This document shows positions 21,254 through 32,157 of a stretch of DNA of 64,000 nt, one piece after another (positions within the stretch are counted from its first letter, which is position 1; each line of letters begins with the position of its first letter). Below the pieces are notes generated by a model. It was not told the DNA's origin and did no database searches. It saw only the letters and a program-made list of their open reading frames with translations. Source of the stretch: Gracilariopsis chorda (Eukaryota; Rhodophyta; Florideophyceae; Gracilariales; Gracilariaceae). The position numbers were made by a program, and so were the translations under genes. Location: positions 87,163 through 151,162 of the forward strand of contig NBIV01000211.1 in assembly GCA_003194525.1 (NCBI GenBank), written 5' to 3'.

Positions 21254-24200
21254 TATGGTGCGGTCGAAAGTGCTTCTTGCCTTACATTCTTCTTCATGGA
21301 ATCGGAGGAGGACTTGAGTGCAGAAACTATGCGCCCGAATAAACTCTTCTTTTTCTTCGGTTCATTAGAACCAAAACAGAAAAACAAGAAGTCGGAGGTT
21401 ACGATCCTGTGAGGCTCCCTACTTTCTCACGACGGCAACTCACACTTTGAGGTGCCGCTGTAAGAACCTTAATCAGCAATAACTGCTTGAGTCACTCAAT
21501 TTGAGTGTATGATAGCACGACTTCTGCGACAGTATGACGTCTATGGCTCAAGCAAAGACGTCTATCTGTCGCTCTATATTTTCAAAAACCATATTTTTCT
21601 TCCTCCAATTTTCAGATTATTGTTCAACGAGATGGCGTATGCCTAGCAGCTGATGCTTGCAAGAAAAGCTACGTCACTTACACGGAATAGAATAGAATGA
21701 CCTATTGACATGAATAAGTCTTTCAAGCAGTGGTAAATTTATTAATGATGTTTTTTCTTTTACATTTTCACAGAATTTGCAGAGAAAAAAGGATAGTTTC
21801 GTCACGTTAAAAAGATTTTCGATAACAACGCGTGAAGTTTGCCAAGTGTAAAAATTTTTGGGTAGCTTGATTTGTAGGTCACAATATGGATGAAGCATAT
21901 CAAGGCTAAACGTGATGGGATGTAGAAAGATGTACTTTACTGCTCACCGTACATTTGTAAGCATTTTATTCGTCGTTTAGAGATGTTAAATCGAACTGTA
22001 GCTGGCGTGTGAATTGGAAATTCTTGACTCCGTTTTTATCTCCTATCACAAAACTTATCGGAAAGCAATAATCGTAGATATAGTGGAAGCTGAACCTTCG
22101 TACAAGGCAATCTCTTACGATAGAAACTATACTCAACGAAGACATTGAATATAGACATAACTGAATGCGGCAACCCGTCTTAAGAGCTCATTTACAAGCT
22201 CCTTTAGTACGTAACTGTACCTACCAGAACAAAGAAGTAGTGAATACGGAGATAAAGGCTTACAATGACCATGCAGGCAGTAGGAGATATGTATGTGTGT
22301 GTTTGGGCGTGAATATTCCATCTTTAAGGATAATAATTTACTTTTTGCCCGAACGGCACTGGATCAGCGAGTTTTTCATTTTCGACAAGATTTGTATGAG
22401 TTATATCAGCAATTTCTCCCCCAGCTGTTGCCCCAGGTGGAAAAGGTGGGGAGGGGGTGAAGACCCTATGAAATTCGATCTCATGTTAAGGGCCAATTCC
22501 CCTCTCCCGACTACCACCCCAGGCGTCTCTTGTCGCTTCTACCCCAGAAGTCTCTGGCTATTAGTGCGGTGACCATCACGCGAACTCATCATGCTGCTGA
22601 TGGCAGCGGCACCGCTGCACCGCTGCAGACTCCACCACCAGCCATGCTTCCACGCCTCCCCTCAAAACGCACCTCCTACAATTTGGCCACGCGCTCGCCC
22701 AAGCGTTTGTGTCTGTCCTTTCCCGACGCTGCCACCATTGCAACAACTTCCACTGACTTCTGGGGCACCGTTCTTGACGACAGCCGCGCCCACTGTACAT
22801 TCAACGTGCCCCAAATGACCATCTTTGCACCAATGCAACCTGCAGCCGCCGCGGCAGCTCCGCCGCACTGAACGCACCAACTGCGCGTTCACGGGCAGCA
22901 GCAACCACAGGTGCAGCTCGTGCCACACATTTGATAGTTCGCGCTACGCAACGCTCCTGAGCCGGACAGTGTTTCGCACGCCTCTCTGCGTTTTGGTCCC
23001 CTGTCAGTTTGCCTCGCGCTCTCACGTTGGATCGACCTTTATTGCACCCTGCGCAGCACTTGCAACCACCGCAACAACAGCAGTAAACTATAAATATTGC
23101 GAACCACCTGCCTGCTGTAGCCACGGCTTTTGCTCGTTCTCCGTCACACTCTCGTTCATCCTCCGTGTCTGGCGTGTCTCATATGTTTTACGAGCGACAA
23201 CGCGCTGCTCCACCTGTTACAGCAGTCGCTACACCTCGAGGAAAGCGCCAAGGCGCTGCAGGCCTCCGCCTTGTTGCTCTACCGTGAGCCGTACAAGAAA
23301 AGGTTGTAATATGTCACAAATCTCAACTCTGCCCCCAAACCGTACCCCAATCATCATTGCAGCGCCACAGAAAGTACTATGTTGAAACGACGCAAGGAAG
23401 GAAATTTATTTGTCTAGACGGGTACTGACTAAAGTTAAAACCAGATGCAGCGGATCAACGTTGTTCAAACTGGAACAGTTTGGCGCAGACACCAGGCCAT
23501 TCAATATTCCGCGAGCATAAAAAGTGAGGGCTTGGGCGTTAACATCGTTGACCTTGGTATACTGGATTTCCATCGTGGTCTCATTTTCAGATATGCGACG
23601 CAGTATTTTCTCCTATTCCACTAGTAAATCGTTACTTCAACCAAACCCCCTGATGCTGGAAAGGATTCTATTGCTAGCATCTTTTTTAGTAGTTTTTTTC
23701 ATGATTAGGTACGTGTCATCGGACGCTTCAGCCTCCGTATGAATAAACGGGTAATAGGGAACAGAATGATGTGGCAAACTAGAATCACCTGTCATCTCGC
23801 GAATGATTGAGGTTTGAACTGGCTGTACAATCATTTCGTTGTTGGAAAAACAGTATTGAAGCCGAAGGGTGACATCAAAGGGTATAGAAAAAAGATACTC
23901 TAAAACCAACAGTGTCTTTTTGCCAAGCTGGTTTTTCTTGGCAGGAAAGTGTCCCATGACAGTTTGTTATGAGTTATTATCTACACCTAATATGCATAAC
24001 TGGAGATTATGCACCTAGTTTAATGGTATATAAAAGCCAGAGGTCAGTGACCTCAAAGCCAACTTGGGCCAGACCACTTCTTCTTCATTTTGCGGCCCCA
24101 CCTTCTACAAGAGCTGTGTGCTCTTGCTTGACTCCAAGCCTACTCTACCCCACATTCCCCGCATAACCGTGCAGATCAGTCCCCTGCACACCGTAAGCGA

Positions 24201-24664
24201 CTTGGATGCTTCTTTTTGTTACGATATGAGCAGGCGTAATAGTTTGCTCCAAGTTCCGCACTAGACCTAAGGTTTTGAATGTGCGTGCTCATTGAAAACA
24301 TTTTTATCTCTATTGCGTTAGATATAAGGTTTTGGTCGCACATTTGTTGTCATTACTATTTTTCTCCACCGCCATTAGTAGGCCGCTGTCTTGTGTATGC
24401 TTTTATCATCATCTATTTCCGCCTTGTTTTAGTTGAGGCCGTGCATTTCTTGTGCCTGCTATTGCAGTTCTCACGTTGCCATTAGCCCTTTTCGGTCTAC
24501 TATCTATTGGCATTGCACGTCAGTGCTGGTACTCTCGAGCTACGAACATATTTTTAAGCTACTATCCACCAAAAACGCGTACAAAAATCGCTTTCATCGT
24601 CCGGTGTTGTGAATTCGTGCAATATGACAATCACAAGTTACATCGATGAACCGGCGACACGTAA
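21254..24664. other. Long stretch with no recognised gene
   Basis: Many short frames occur on both strands but none matches a family I know. 22.5-23.4 kb is C-rich and gives Pro/Ala-rich frames in several phases, for example 22530-22871 (plus), which lacks an initial ATG. 23957-23637 (minus, 106 codons) is the most protein-like frame but is unrecognised. A strong TATA-like box lies at 24027. Confidence 0.3.
24027..24054 (+). promoter_or_regulatory. TATA-like box followed by a perfect inverted repeat
   Basis: TATATAAAAG (24027-24036) is followed 3 nt later by GAGGTCAGTGACCTC (24040-24054), a perfect inverted repeat around one central base. It has the form of a core promoter with an adjacent dimer site. 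No convincing downstream coding region was found, so transcription is unproven. Confidence 0.35.
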
Positions 24665-25491
24665 TTACGAGTTCGGCGATATGATATGCTTATCGCACTG
24701 TTGCACGACGTGTACCTTTGTCGCCAAACAATCACAAGGCAAGAATGCTTGAGAAACGAATAGTAGAACTGATAGAGAGATCATAGGACCGATGTCGTAA
24801 TCAAGTTTGTCCCAAATGAAATCACCATCGATGGATTGTGATTCGTATGGGCCGCTGACTAGTTTAGTCCGTATTCGGTCCGTTCTATAACAAATCCGTA
24901 TTCTACCATTGACCTTTTCCTCCAGACAAAACAACTCTTCCATGCTCTTTGTGGGAGTACAACGGTGCCCTTGTAGTTGTGCACCTGCAGTACACAATCT
25001 GCATGCTAGCATGCATTCTTTACTTCACTCAAAGACCTATTCGCACAGGAACTAAGTAGCCTTTCTTCTACCCAAGTTCCATATCTCGCTGCAAACGTGC
25101 AGAACCACAGGTCCTCCGTGTTTGAATTGATCAACAGCCCAACACGATATCTTGGACTGTTCACGCGACTCATCCTCGAAATGCACGTTACCATGTCACA
25201 GTAAGTGCTCATCATCATGGGCCGTGTTTTGTACACCTCCATATGACCCGGTGTGGCTCAGTTTTGCGTAGAGTCACACAGCACACGCGCCCATCGATGT
25301 GTTTGGTATACCAACTGATCTTTCCGAGGGTATTGTAATGAACGCAAGTCAACGCATACGTCTTGCTCTGTAGTTGAAAACTTCATAACGTTGAAGAATG
25401 TTTGCAGTTTTCCTTTGTAGTTTCTATGGCGCAAAGCCCAACCTGAGAAGTAACGTAGTTCTTCTTCTTCTTCTTTTTTATGGGCACACAT
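24665..25491 (-). pseudogene. Broken gene for a membrane or secreted protein, unrecognised
   Basis: On the minus strand one frame runs from 25491 to 25006 with a single TGA (at about 25255), containing TYCDMVTCISRMSRVNS and RYGTWVEERLLSSCANRS. The frame then shifts and continues as CRLCTAGAQLQGHRCTPT and FCLEEKVNGRIRICYRT. It ends with a hydrophobic span (MISLSVLLFVSQAFLPCDCL) that could be a membrane anchor. Even cysteine spacing suggests an extracellular domain. The frame change sits at a repeated GCATGCTAGCATGC, a likely slip site. It may belong with the cysteine-rich frame at 26450-26945. Confidence 0.35.
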
Positions 25492-26449
25492 TACCTGATT
25501 ACGGCATTGTGGTAGAATCTAACTCTACAGGGGAGCTTTTCTTCGTCTAGCATGCTAAACTCTATGTACGTAAAGCTCCTCGGAAAGAAAGATTTTCTCT
25601 GTCCCGTAGTACCAATCTCTATTCATGTCCCCGGAATGTAGCCGGTGACTGCTGCTTGCTCTCACCTTGCAGCAGCCTTGTTGCGCTCACTAGCTACTAT
25701 CTCGGAACATGGAAAGATTAGTACCAAGCTTCTACGGGAAGACCCGAGATCGGATCCATTTCGTTCTGACGCGACTCGCCTTTTCCATTCTTTTCTCTGC
25801 TATTCCTTCCCTTTCCACCAGAGGACGTCAGCTAAGGGGCACACCACGACAAGGCGGATTCCAATGTGCCTCGTTTTCGTCGTCTAGAAGCACTAACGAC
25901 GTTCTACCCACCCTTTCCTCTTTACCCTTGGCGATTTCGGGTAGTTGAACCGACCTAACACACGTGCTTTTCTTCAATCCTGGCGCAAGTTCCGTAAAAA
26001 CTCTGTAAAACCATTCAGATCCTTGTACGGGCGGGCCTGTTTTCTTCCATTATCCACGCGATGCTGAGATGCTGCGTGAGGTAAGACTGCCGCCTCAGTT
26101 TCCGTAGGAAACTCTTGACCCTTCCGGGAAAACTCAGGGAAATGCTGGCAAGATCTTCCGGGAAGCGCGTGCGTCGTGCCAACCCTTTCGCACAGCTTAG
26201 CGGGGGCCTTTTCTGGACAGTGCCACCCAGGTCGCTTGGGGCCGTCGGTCTGCCGACTGCCTGGTCGCTTTTAGAGACATCCCAGGTCGACGAAGGCGAC
26301 CAGTCCGCCGATCGCCTGGGCGAGTTTAATGACATCCCGGGTCTAACGTAGTTCAACTGCGTTTTAAGCGGATAGCAAGCATTTTCGCGGACTCTGGCAA
26401 TGGGCGTTAGATCGACATGGGACTCCATTAAGTCCTGATCTTGTACTCC
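25492..26449. other. No recognised gene; contains imperfect repeats near 26.2 kb
   Basis: Around 26225-26330 the sequence contains CCCAGGTCG twice and imperfect inverted copies of GCGACCAG/CTGGTCGC. I see no coding region. It may be an intron or spacer of the broken minus-strand gene on either side. Confidence 0.25.
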
Positions 26450-26945
26450 CTATCTCGTCATCGATTTCTTCCGGAACCTTTTCTTCCAGAGAACCACTGG
26501 ATTCTGATGCGCACAAATTAAAAAGATCAGTGACCCGTTTGCACGTCTCTCGTATCGGGCAGTCGGAGTTTCGTCACAAGCAACACCATTAGCTTCTAAG
26601 CGGGCACAATAGCAACCAAACTGCTCTTCGCATAGAACAATACGGGAGTCTTCAAGTTTTACACAACTTTTTGGTGGCAGACAATCCGATGCGCATTTGA
26701 CAAAGCCTTGCTCGTTTTCTAATTGTTTCTCAGGACTTGTTTGGGTAACCCTTACTTTGTGATGCACAGGTTTTTGAACGCAATGTCCAGGTACATGCGA
26801 CGAACAATAGCCAAAACATGGTGCTCACGATTCGTTCCGGGTTGTGAAGTACAAGATTTGTGATTAGGTTCACAACGAAAGCAGTCCAGTTCAGGAAGCC
26901 TGCGCCCGTTTCCTCTTCTGTAATTCTACGGCGAGCATCAGTCAT
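26450..26945 (-). pseudogene. Cysteine-rich secreted-type fragment
   Basis: The minus-strand ATG at 26945 opens a frame with two hydrophobic stretches, including TMFWLLFVACTWTL. The frame shifts near 26760 and continues as FVKCASDCLPPKSCVKLEDS, IVLCEEQFGCYCARLE and GVACDET. The dense, regular cysteines after a hydrophobic leader look like a small disulfide-bonded extracellular domain. I cannot name the family. It could be exon 1 of the gene whose remains lie at 24.7-25.5 kb, or a pseudogene. Confidence 0.3.
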
Positions 26946-27239
26946 CAGTTGTCAGAGCAGTATGACCTTGTTACTCTGAGATCTCCATACTCGGGAGTAC
27001 GGAACGCTATTTTTGCAATCGTTGACAGGCCCTTTACCAAGGATGCAATGCGATTGGATATACTGGGGAAACTTCGCCGTCGAGTAGATGATTAACCTTC
27101 TACATCCTAGAAGTTAATATCGTTGCTTCGGAATTAGAGGCACTGAAACACTAACAGACCAACCAACGAACGGTACAAGGATAAAGGGTTATACAGTTAA
27201 CACTTCAACCCTCACGGATATTCTCGCTGTAACCTTTAT
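26946..27239. other. Probable upstream part of LINE copy 2, too decayed to read
   Basis: Short frames only. Position suggests it may include decayed LINE sequence, but no motif is visible before 27240. Confidence 0.25.
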
Positions 27240-27630
27240 TTGCGAGGTTTCCTAACCTACAGTGAATTACCGAAGGGTACTTACGGCGGTAACTCGCAAA
27301 TCTACGTAGGGCACACCCCGAAGCTTCATCCGGTTGCTACCTACACAGAAAGAAAGCCGTCACAGTGCGACTGCAACACACGCACTACCAATGATGTGGA
27401 ACGTTTTGTGCTGCGTTGCGCCAAGCGGACGGAATCTAGAAGACGCGTGCTCCCTGCTCCTGCAGAAAGAAGAGGTAAGACTTTGGCGGAGATAGTCCGC
27501 CAGTGGCCACAAAAGTTGTTAGCTTTCCTGAGGAGAGAGAGGTTTTTCACATGAGAAACCACTATCAGCATGCCGAAATCAGGCATGCTGTACTCACAAT
27601 AAAGAAAGAAAGAAAGAAAGAAAGAAAGGT
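27240..27630 (+). pseudogene. 5'-truncated LINE 3' end, copy 2, with AAAG tail
   Basis: A 104-codon frame carries YVGHTPKLHPVATYTERK, CDCNTRTTNDVERFVLRC, ESRRRVLPAP and EIVRQWPQKLLAFLRRERFF, then TGA. This is the same C-terminal non-LTR retrotransposon module as at 19.4 and 31.7 kb. After the stop a perfect 9-bp stem (CAGCATGCC/GGCATGCTG, 27566-27574 and 27582-27590) precedes TACTCACAATAAAG and an (AAAG)n tail at about 27602-27628. The 3' stem-loop and simple-repeat tail fit a LINE that ends in a repeat rather than poly(A). It is the best preserved of the three copies. Confidence 0.78.
27566..27628 (+). repeat. LINE 3' stem-loop and (AAAG)n tail
   Basis: A perfect 9-bp stem with a 7-nt loop, then CAATAAAG and several AAAG units. 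The minus-strand copy at 31.57 kb also ends CACAATAAAGAAGAA, which marks a shared 3' terminus. Confidence 0.7.
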
Positions 27631-28017
27631 TCTAACTTACCCTTACTTCGCTACTCTACTATATAATGCAGTCTCATTGTCCCTGTCTTCCCTTCAGTTC
27701 ACGCAGTTAGCGAGTTCTGAGTTCACAAGGCTTCGTTTGAAGAGAAGGGGATCCCGCGAGCATTCCTGAGAGGGAAATTGAAAGATACCGCAATGAGGCG
27801 GATTATATGGGAGGTATACGAATATGACGATAAAGGGTTAGATGCTACGCTTCGCACCGCTGGTAAAGGAGTACCCGTTAACAGAGTGCCAATTATAACA
27901 CAACACAAATTCCGCCGGAGTGCAGCGTGTGGTCTGTCGAGGCGGGAAAGTTGGGACAAGAGATTTCACAAAGAAAGTGCCAAGCCACCTTCATCCTCCA
28001 TCAGCGAAGCAAGACAG
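27631..28017. other. No recognised gene
   Basis: A plus-strand frame at 27778-28068 (96 codons) overlaps the end of the ankyrin gene in the opposite sense and has no recognisable motif. Confidence 0.3.
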
Positions 28018-28533
28018 CTACGGATCCCTCCAATGCTCACAATCTTCCGCACCGTTTGCAATGAGTAGCTGAACAATCTCGCTTCCTTCTTCGTACATCC
28101 CAATATTAAAGTACCATTGTTTTGCATACTTGACGGCTCCCCACCCATAGTCATTTCGATGCGAACAGTCCGCACCGCTGCGAATCAAACATCGAATCAT
28201 GTCCGTTCTTCCTCGAAAGCAAGCGGCAAGCAAAGCAGATTGGTTTGCTCTGTTTCCAGACCACAAAGTATTTGCTCCGTTCGGGAGTTCGGCGATTAAC
28301 CTCTCAAATGTCGGATAGTCATTGAACTTGATAGCTTGCAACAAATTCTCAGATGAGTTTGCTGTATATGTTGGTGATGTGTAATTCTTCTGGGGAAAAA
28401 CTGCGCGCGGACAATTTCTGCTGGCTGTGACAGTTTTGATAGTTTGCAAGCGCTTTTTACACGCGAAGCAACCTGTTCCTGTTGATGGAAAACAAGGCAC
28501 TACAGGGACGAATGCACGCGAATGCGATAGCAT
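28018..28533 (-). CDS. Ankyrin repeat protein, 171 aa
   Basis: The ATG at 28533 starts an unbroken frame ending in TAG. The first 45 residues look like a leader with a basic patch. From about residue 62 come repeats: SENLLQAIKFNDYPTFERLI, then NQSALLAACFRGRTDMIRCL followed by IRSGADCSHRNDYGW, then EIVQLLIANGAED. The A-C-x-x-G-x-x-x-x-I-x-x-L-I-x-x-G-A-D pattern is characteristic of ankyrin repeats. These bind partner proteins; the partner is unknown. It is short, with about three repeats. Codon use and the lack of lesions argue for a real gene at the left edge of the gene island. Confidence 0.75.
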   Translation of the reverse strand: MLSHSRAFVPVVPCFPSTGTGCFACKKRLQTIKTVTASRNCPRAVFPQKNYTSPTYTANSSENLLQAIKFNDYPTFERLIAELPNGANTLWSGNRANQSALLAACFRGRTDMIRCLIRSGADCSHRNDYGWGAVKYAKQWYFNIGMYEEGSEIVQLLIANGAEDCEHWRDP

Positions 28534-29993
28534 TTTGTTTTTAGCTCGAGCTTTTCGATTCAGCAGCGACCCGACGCGCTAGAACTTGTACTAGTTGGAC
28601 AACTTCAAAGTACCGCGCCATCATGGTGTAGACTGCGGCTAATGTTAGACCGAGAGGAGATACGTGGTTTTGCCTTTTTGACGCAGCGAGGTGTGCGGAG
28701 GAGAAATATTTCTCCTTGAGCACCTCCGGCTGTATTTTGAAAAAAAATAGCCCTGAACCCGTTGTTGAGCTAACGGTCAACGGTAGAAGGCTAACCCTTA
28801 GTATGGGCCGCACTTCAGAATTACACTTGAATTTCGTGATGTTGACCATCGGTTGCCCTTCAAGTCTCATAGTGGATAGGCCCCCATGAAGTCACAAACA
28901 TACTTCACCTATCAGAGCATTGCTGCTCTGAGAGCAAGATGGAACTTGGAACTTGATGCGAAGCTGCTGAGGCTATCACCGACGCAGCCGCAGCGGCTGG
29001 AGATGATGACACAATAGACAGGAAGATACCATTTAAGAAGAGCAGGAATCCAGTAGACAGACGACGTCTTATCTGTGGTCTTCCGAATCAAGGTATGCTT
29101 GTTGGGAGCAGGAATGGCTGACGGCAGGGGAAAGACCGTATGCAAATCAAGTAGAGGTTATTGCGAACAGAGAGAACGGACATTAAGCGCAGAGCTGAAT
29201 CTGCTGTTCATGAACTTCCTCCGGAGTTGGTTGACTAAGCGGTTTTAAACGACGGAAAAAGAAAGACGCGAACAGCGGGTCTGCTCGGGATGAGTAGTGT
29301 TGGTGGGCGGTAACAATGGCAAGGCTGGGGCACGCCATGGACGCTCGCGAACAGGCATAATTTTCGATGTACGACAACCGGCCTTTTTCTCTGGTAACCC
29401 CCCGACACCACCTCAACCATCACGAGCGTCCTTTGCGCGATCACAGCACTGCTCAGTACGAAAACTGGCTGGGCGCAATAACTTAGGCCTTTCGCTCCGT
29501 CCGTGTCCTTATCGCTCTTCAACACACCAGCCTGGTCCCTAACTCCCACGAGACGCAGTGGCATTGCCCAAGTGCCACGCATCTCTCGACCACCCTGTGT
29601 GTACGCCCCGTTTAATCCTCAATAATCTATACTTTCACGCATCTGTTTCCTGGGTTCCCGTCCCTGCCCAACGGTATGGTGTGGTTCTTCACGAACCCAT
29701 CCGTGTCACAACGAAGCCGCCTAATCTTCTACGGACATCTTGTCCTTTTGTTGCAATCTACATGCAAATCTGTTACTCGACAGGGCTCCGTCGAGTCCGA
29801 AGTCCTGCCCTCACTGCATGAGCATAACATCACCGCTTCAAATCAAGAGTCTTCAGCAGCGCGATCTGAACGGAACAACTGCACCAAAGCTAGACGTCTG
29901 CAATCCGTCTTGTTCTTTGTTTCCCGTTCCCTGAGTCTCTTGAAGAACCGGCGATCTCATTTCTTTTTCCCTGCAGTCTTGCTTTCAGCCCTG
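28534..29993. other. Intergenic region between the ankyrin and beta-helix genes
   Basis: The two genes are divergent, so this 1.46 kb should hold both promoters. A perfect 18-bp palindrome, AGGAGAAATATTTCTCCT, lies at 28699-28716, about 170 bp upstream of the ankyrin ATG, nested in a wider GAGGTG/CACCTC inverted pair. A 109-codon minus frame at 28541-28870 ends 8 bp before the ankyrin ATG but has no recognisable domain. The frame of the beta-helix gene is open upstream to 29676 but lacks a convincing earlier start. Confidence 0.4.
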
Positions 29994-31256
29994 ATGTACC
30001 GCTCTAGCATTCCCAGGTTCATAGGCCTTCTGTTGGTATCTCTTATTGTTTCTGTCCATGCATGGGGTTCCAACCCGATTCCGGACTCCATTCGACCCAA
30101 AACGAACTGGGAGTCCAGCTTCCCCTCGAACCCCACTGTGACCGTCCAAACAGGTCACTCCGCCCAACAGGCCATCGACTCCTGCGATAATCTCGTAGGT
30201 TCCGAGGGGTATTGCACTGTGCTTCTTGTTGGCAACCCATCAGATTCCACTATCAACATCTACCGCTCTCGCACCAAGCTTACCTCCAACGGTGCCGAAA
30301 TCACGTCGTCTGGGTCCGTCACATTTGTTGCGGTTAACACTCCTTACGTGCACAGAGTAGTCGTCGAGAACCTCAACATCCGCGGGCACACAGCTGCCAA
30401 TATCTACGCCATCTTTGTTAGCGGCTCAGCTATCTCCGAAATTGTCTTGCGTGGGAATAATATCTACTCGTTCAACGGCACAAGCAACGCCCATGGCATT
30501 GCCGTGTACGGTGAGGGCTCCGTTCCAATATCTGATGTCAGCATTCTCTTCAACGAAGTGTACGATATGAGCACGGGTTATAGCGAGAGCATCGTCGTCA
30601 ATGGAAACGTCGTTCGATGGGTCATCGGCAGCAATTACGTTCATGACGTCAACAACATCGCCATCGATGCAATAGGCGGTGAAGGTACCTTCCCCCCGAG
30701 CTCCTTCGCCCGCCTACCTCGCCCAAGCGATGCTGCTCGTAAGGGCGTTATTGAGTATAATACCGTAGAGAGAGTTAGCACCCTCACCAACCCCAATTAT
30801 GGGAACAGTCATACTTGGGCGGCGGGTATCTATGTTGACGGAGCGCGGGAAGTGCTCATTCAAGGCAACACTCTCGTCGGTACGCCGTGGGGTATAGAGA
30901 TTGGAGCGGAGAATTGTGTAATCACTACCGATGTCATTGTGCGATACAATACCATCTCCAACAGCTACTATGGCGACTTCCTTATAGGAGGGTACAACCC
31001 TGGTGGATACGTAGGCAATGGTTCCATTCAGTGCAACCCGCGTTTCACGCAGGATGCTGACGAAGGCCACGGCTATGTGCAGCGCATCTCCGTCATGGGT
31101 AACAACTTCTCGACTACAACTGGTTCTGAGGATAACATTCTTGTCCAGTACAGGGCTACATACGCTGTCATTGCACAACCTGGCGTAAGTCCCCAGAACG
31201 AAAACGGCAACGGTAGCGCAGCCGGTGACGAGAACGCAGTTCGTACGTGGCTCTAG
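29994..31256 (+). CDS. Secreted right-handed parallel beta-helix protein, 420 aa
   Basis: I choose the ATG at 29994 because it begins a clear signal peptide: RSSIPRF, the hydrophobic core IGLLLVSLIVSV, then the likely cleavage site HAWG. The open frame continues upstream for 106 codons without signal-like features. The mature protein is built from short strands with regular Asn and Gly turns (VVVENLNIRGHTAANIYAIF, ISEIVLRGNNIYSFNGTSNA, GVIEYNTVERVS, VLIQGNTLVGTPWGIEIG), the pattern of pectin-lyase-like right-handed beta-helices. These enzymes or binders act on acidic polysaccharides outside the cell, which would suit a cell-wall or host-carbohydrate role. I cannot assign an activity or catalytic residues. 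Ends in TAG. No lesion is visible. Confidence 0.85.
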   Translation: MYRSSIPRFIGLLLVSLIVSVHAWGSNPIPDSIRPKTNWESSFPSNPTVTVQTGHSAQQAIDSCDNLVGSEGYCTVLLVGNPSDSTINIYRSRTKLTSNGAEITSSGSVTFVAVNTPYVHRVVVENLNIRGHTAANIYAIFVSGSAISEIVLRGNNIYSFNGTSNAHGIAVYGEGSVPISDVSILFNEVYDMSTGYSESIVVNGNVVRWVIGSNYVHDVNNIAIDAIGGEGTFPPSSFARLPRPSDAARKGVIEYNTVERVSTLTNPNYGNSHTWAAGIYVDGAREVLIQGNTLVGTPWGIEIGAENCVITTDVIVRYNTISNSYYGDFLIGGYNPGGYVGNGSIQCNPRFTQDADEGHGYVQRISVMGNNFSTTTGSEDNILVQYRATYAVIAQPGVSPQNENGNGSAAGDENAVRTWL

Positions 31257-31569
31257 TCCTAAAACAGTTCTGTGTGATGAGACCAGGCTACTCTGAACTC
31301 TGCAGTCTTATGGCCGCTGAGTTATCAACCACATGATGTGATCCTTAACAGCTATAGTCCACATCTGACCCAGCTTTAATACTCTCATTAAGCACGCATG
31401 AAGGCCGACGTATTTTACCTCGATGATGTTTATAACTATAACGTGTGAGAGACAAGGGTATGAAGGGTAATGTCCTTTTCTATCCAGCTTGACTGAAAAG
31501 ATTGCCTTTCTGATGAGGTCAGAGAGAACCTACAATCGGCGTTACTTCTTCTTTATTGTGGGCGCTTGA
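31257..31569. other. Spacer after the beta-helix gene
   Basis: No coding region seen. It presumably holds the 3' end of the beta-helix transcript and the insertion edge of the LINE fragment on the minus strand. Confidence 0.4.
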
Positions 31570-31850
31570 TGCATGATTACAACATAACGGTAGATATTCT
31601 TCCTTGAAAACTTCTCTCTCCTTAAGAAGGCTTACAACTTTTTCGGCCACTGACGGACAATATCAGATATGTCCTTTCCTTTTCGTCTTGTAGATAGCGG
31701 AAGCTCTGATCTCCTAGACTCCCTTCCTTTTGAACAGCGGTGGACATAACGTTGTACACCGCCTGTGTCCTGCAAAAAGCTTGGCGTCTCGGTGACAATC
31801 AGCGCTGCCAAGTGTATTGTAATTTCACCCACGATGATGAACAGCGTACC
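31550..31850 (-). pseudogene. 5'-truncated LINE 3' end, copy 3
   Basis: On the minus strand: LAALIVTETPSFLQDTGGVQ, YVHRCSKGRESRRSELP and DIVRQWPKKL, then TAA, then AFLRREKF in the same frame. Beyond the frame the sequence ends CACAATAAAGAAGAA, matching the 3' end of the copy at 27.6 kb. The TAA replaces a codon that is Leu in the 27-kb copy. Dead fragment. Confidence 0.7.
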
Positions 31851-32157
31851 AAGGATACAGAGTTAAAAGGCTGATCCCTTTATTCATTGTCCACGAAGTA
31901 TCGGGTTCAAACAAGAAATCTCTTAGCAAGCCTTTTGATCGCGTGTCAAACAATCGCAGGAGACATGAGGAATGTATATCATGTTTGCTGAGTTCCCCAA
32001 CCGACCGCACAATTCATCCTTCCCCGAAGAACCGAACCTCAAATTTGTCAATAACGCAGCATGTTCTGTCGATATGCCATTTGCCCTCCCGTTGGTATAC
32101 CGTGAACTTTTCGCCTAATGCGGCGAGAAGTACAGAGCTGATCTTTGGGGCCTTCCA

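Noticed and set aside
22530-23385. Proline/alanine-rich genes in the C-rich stretch
   Set aside because: Overlapping frames in several phases and both strands have similar composition, and the plus frame at 22530 lacks an ATG. Composition alone explains them.
26225-26335. Hairpin or MITE near 26.3 kb
   Set aside because: The inverted pairing is imperfect and interrupted; no defined ends.
27598-27632. AAAG repeat as an ordinary microsatellite
   Set aside because: It begins directly at the conserved LINE 3' end, so it is better read as the retrotransposon tail.
30426-31178. Minus-strand frames opposite the beta-helix gene (72 and 154 codons)
   Set aside because: They are shadows of the sense gene, which has a signal peptide and repeat structure.
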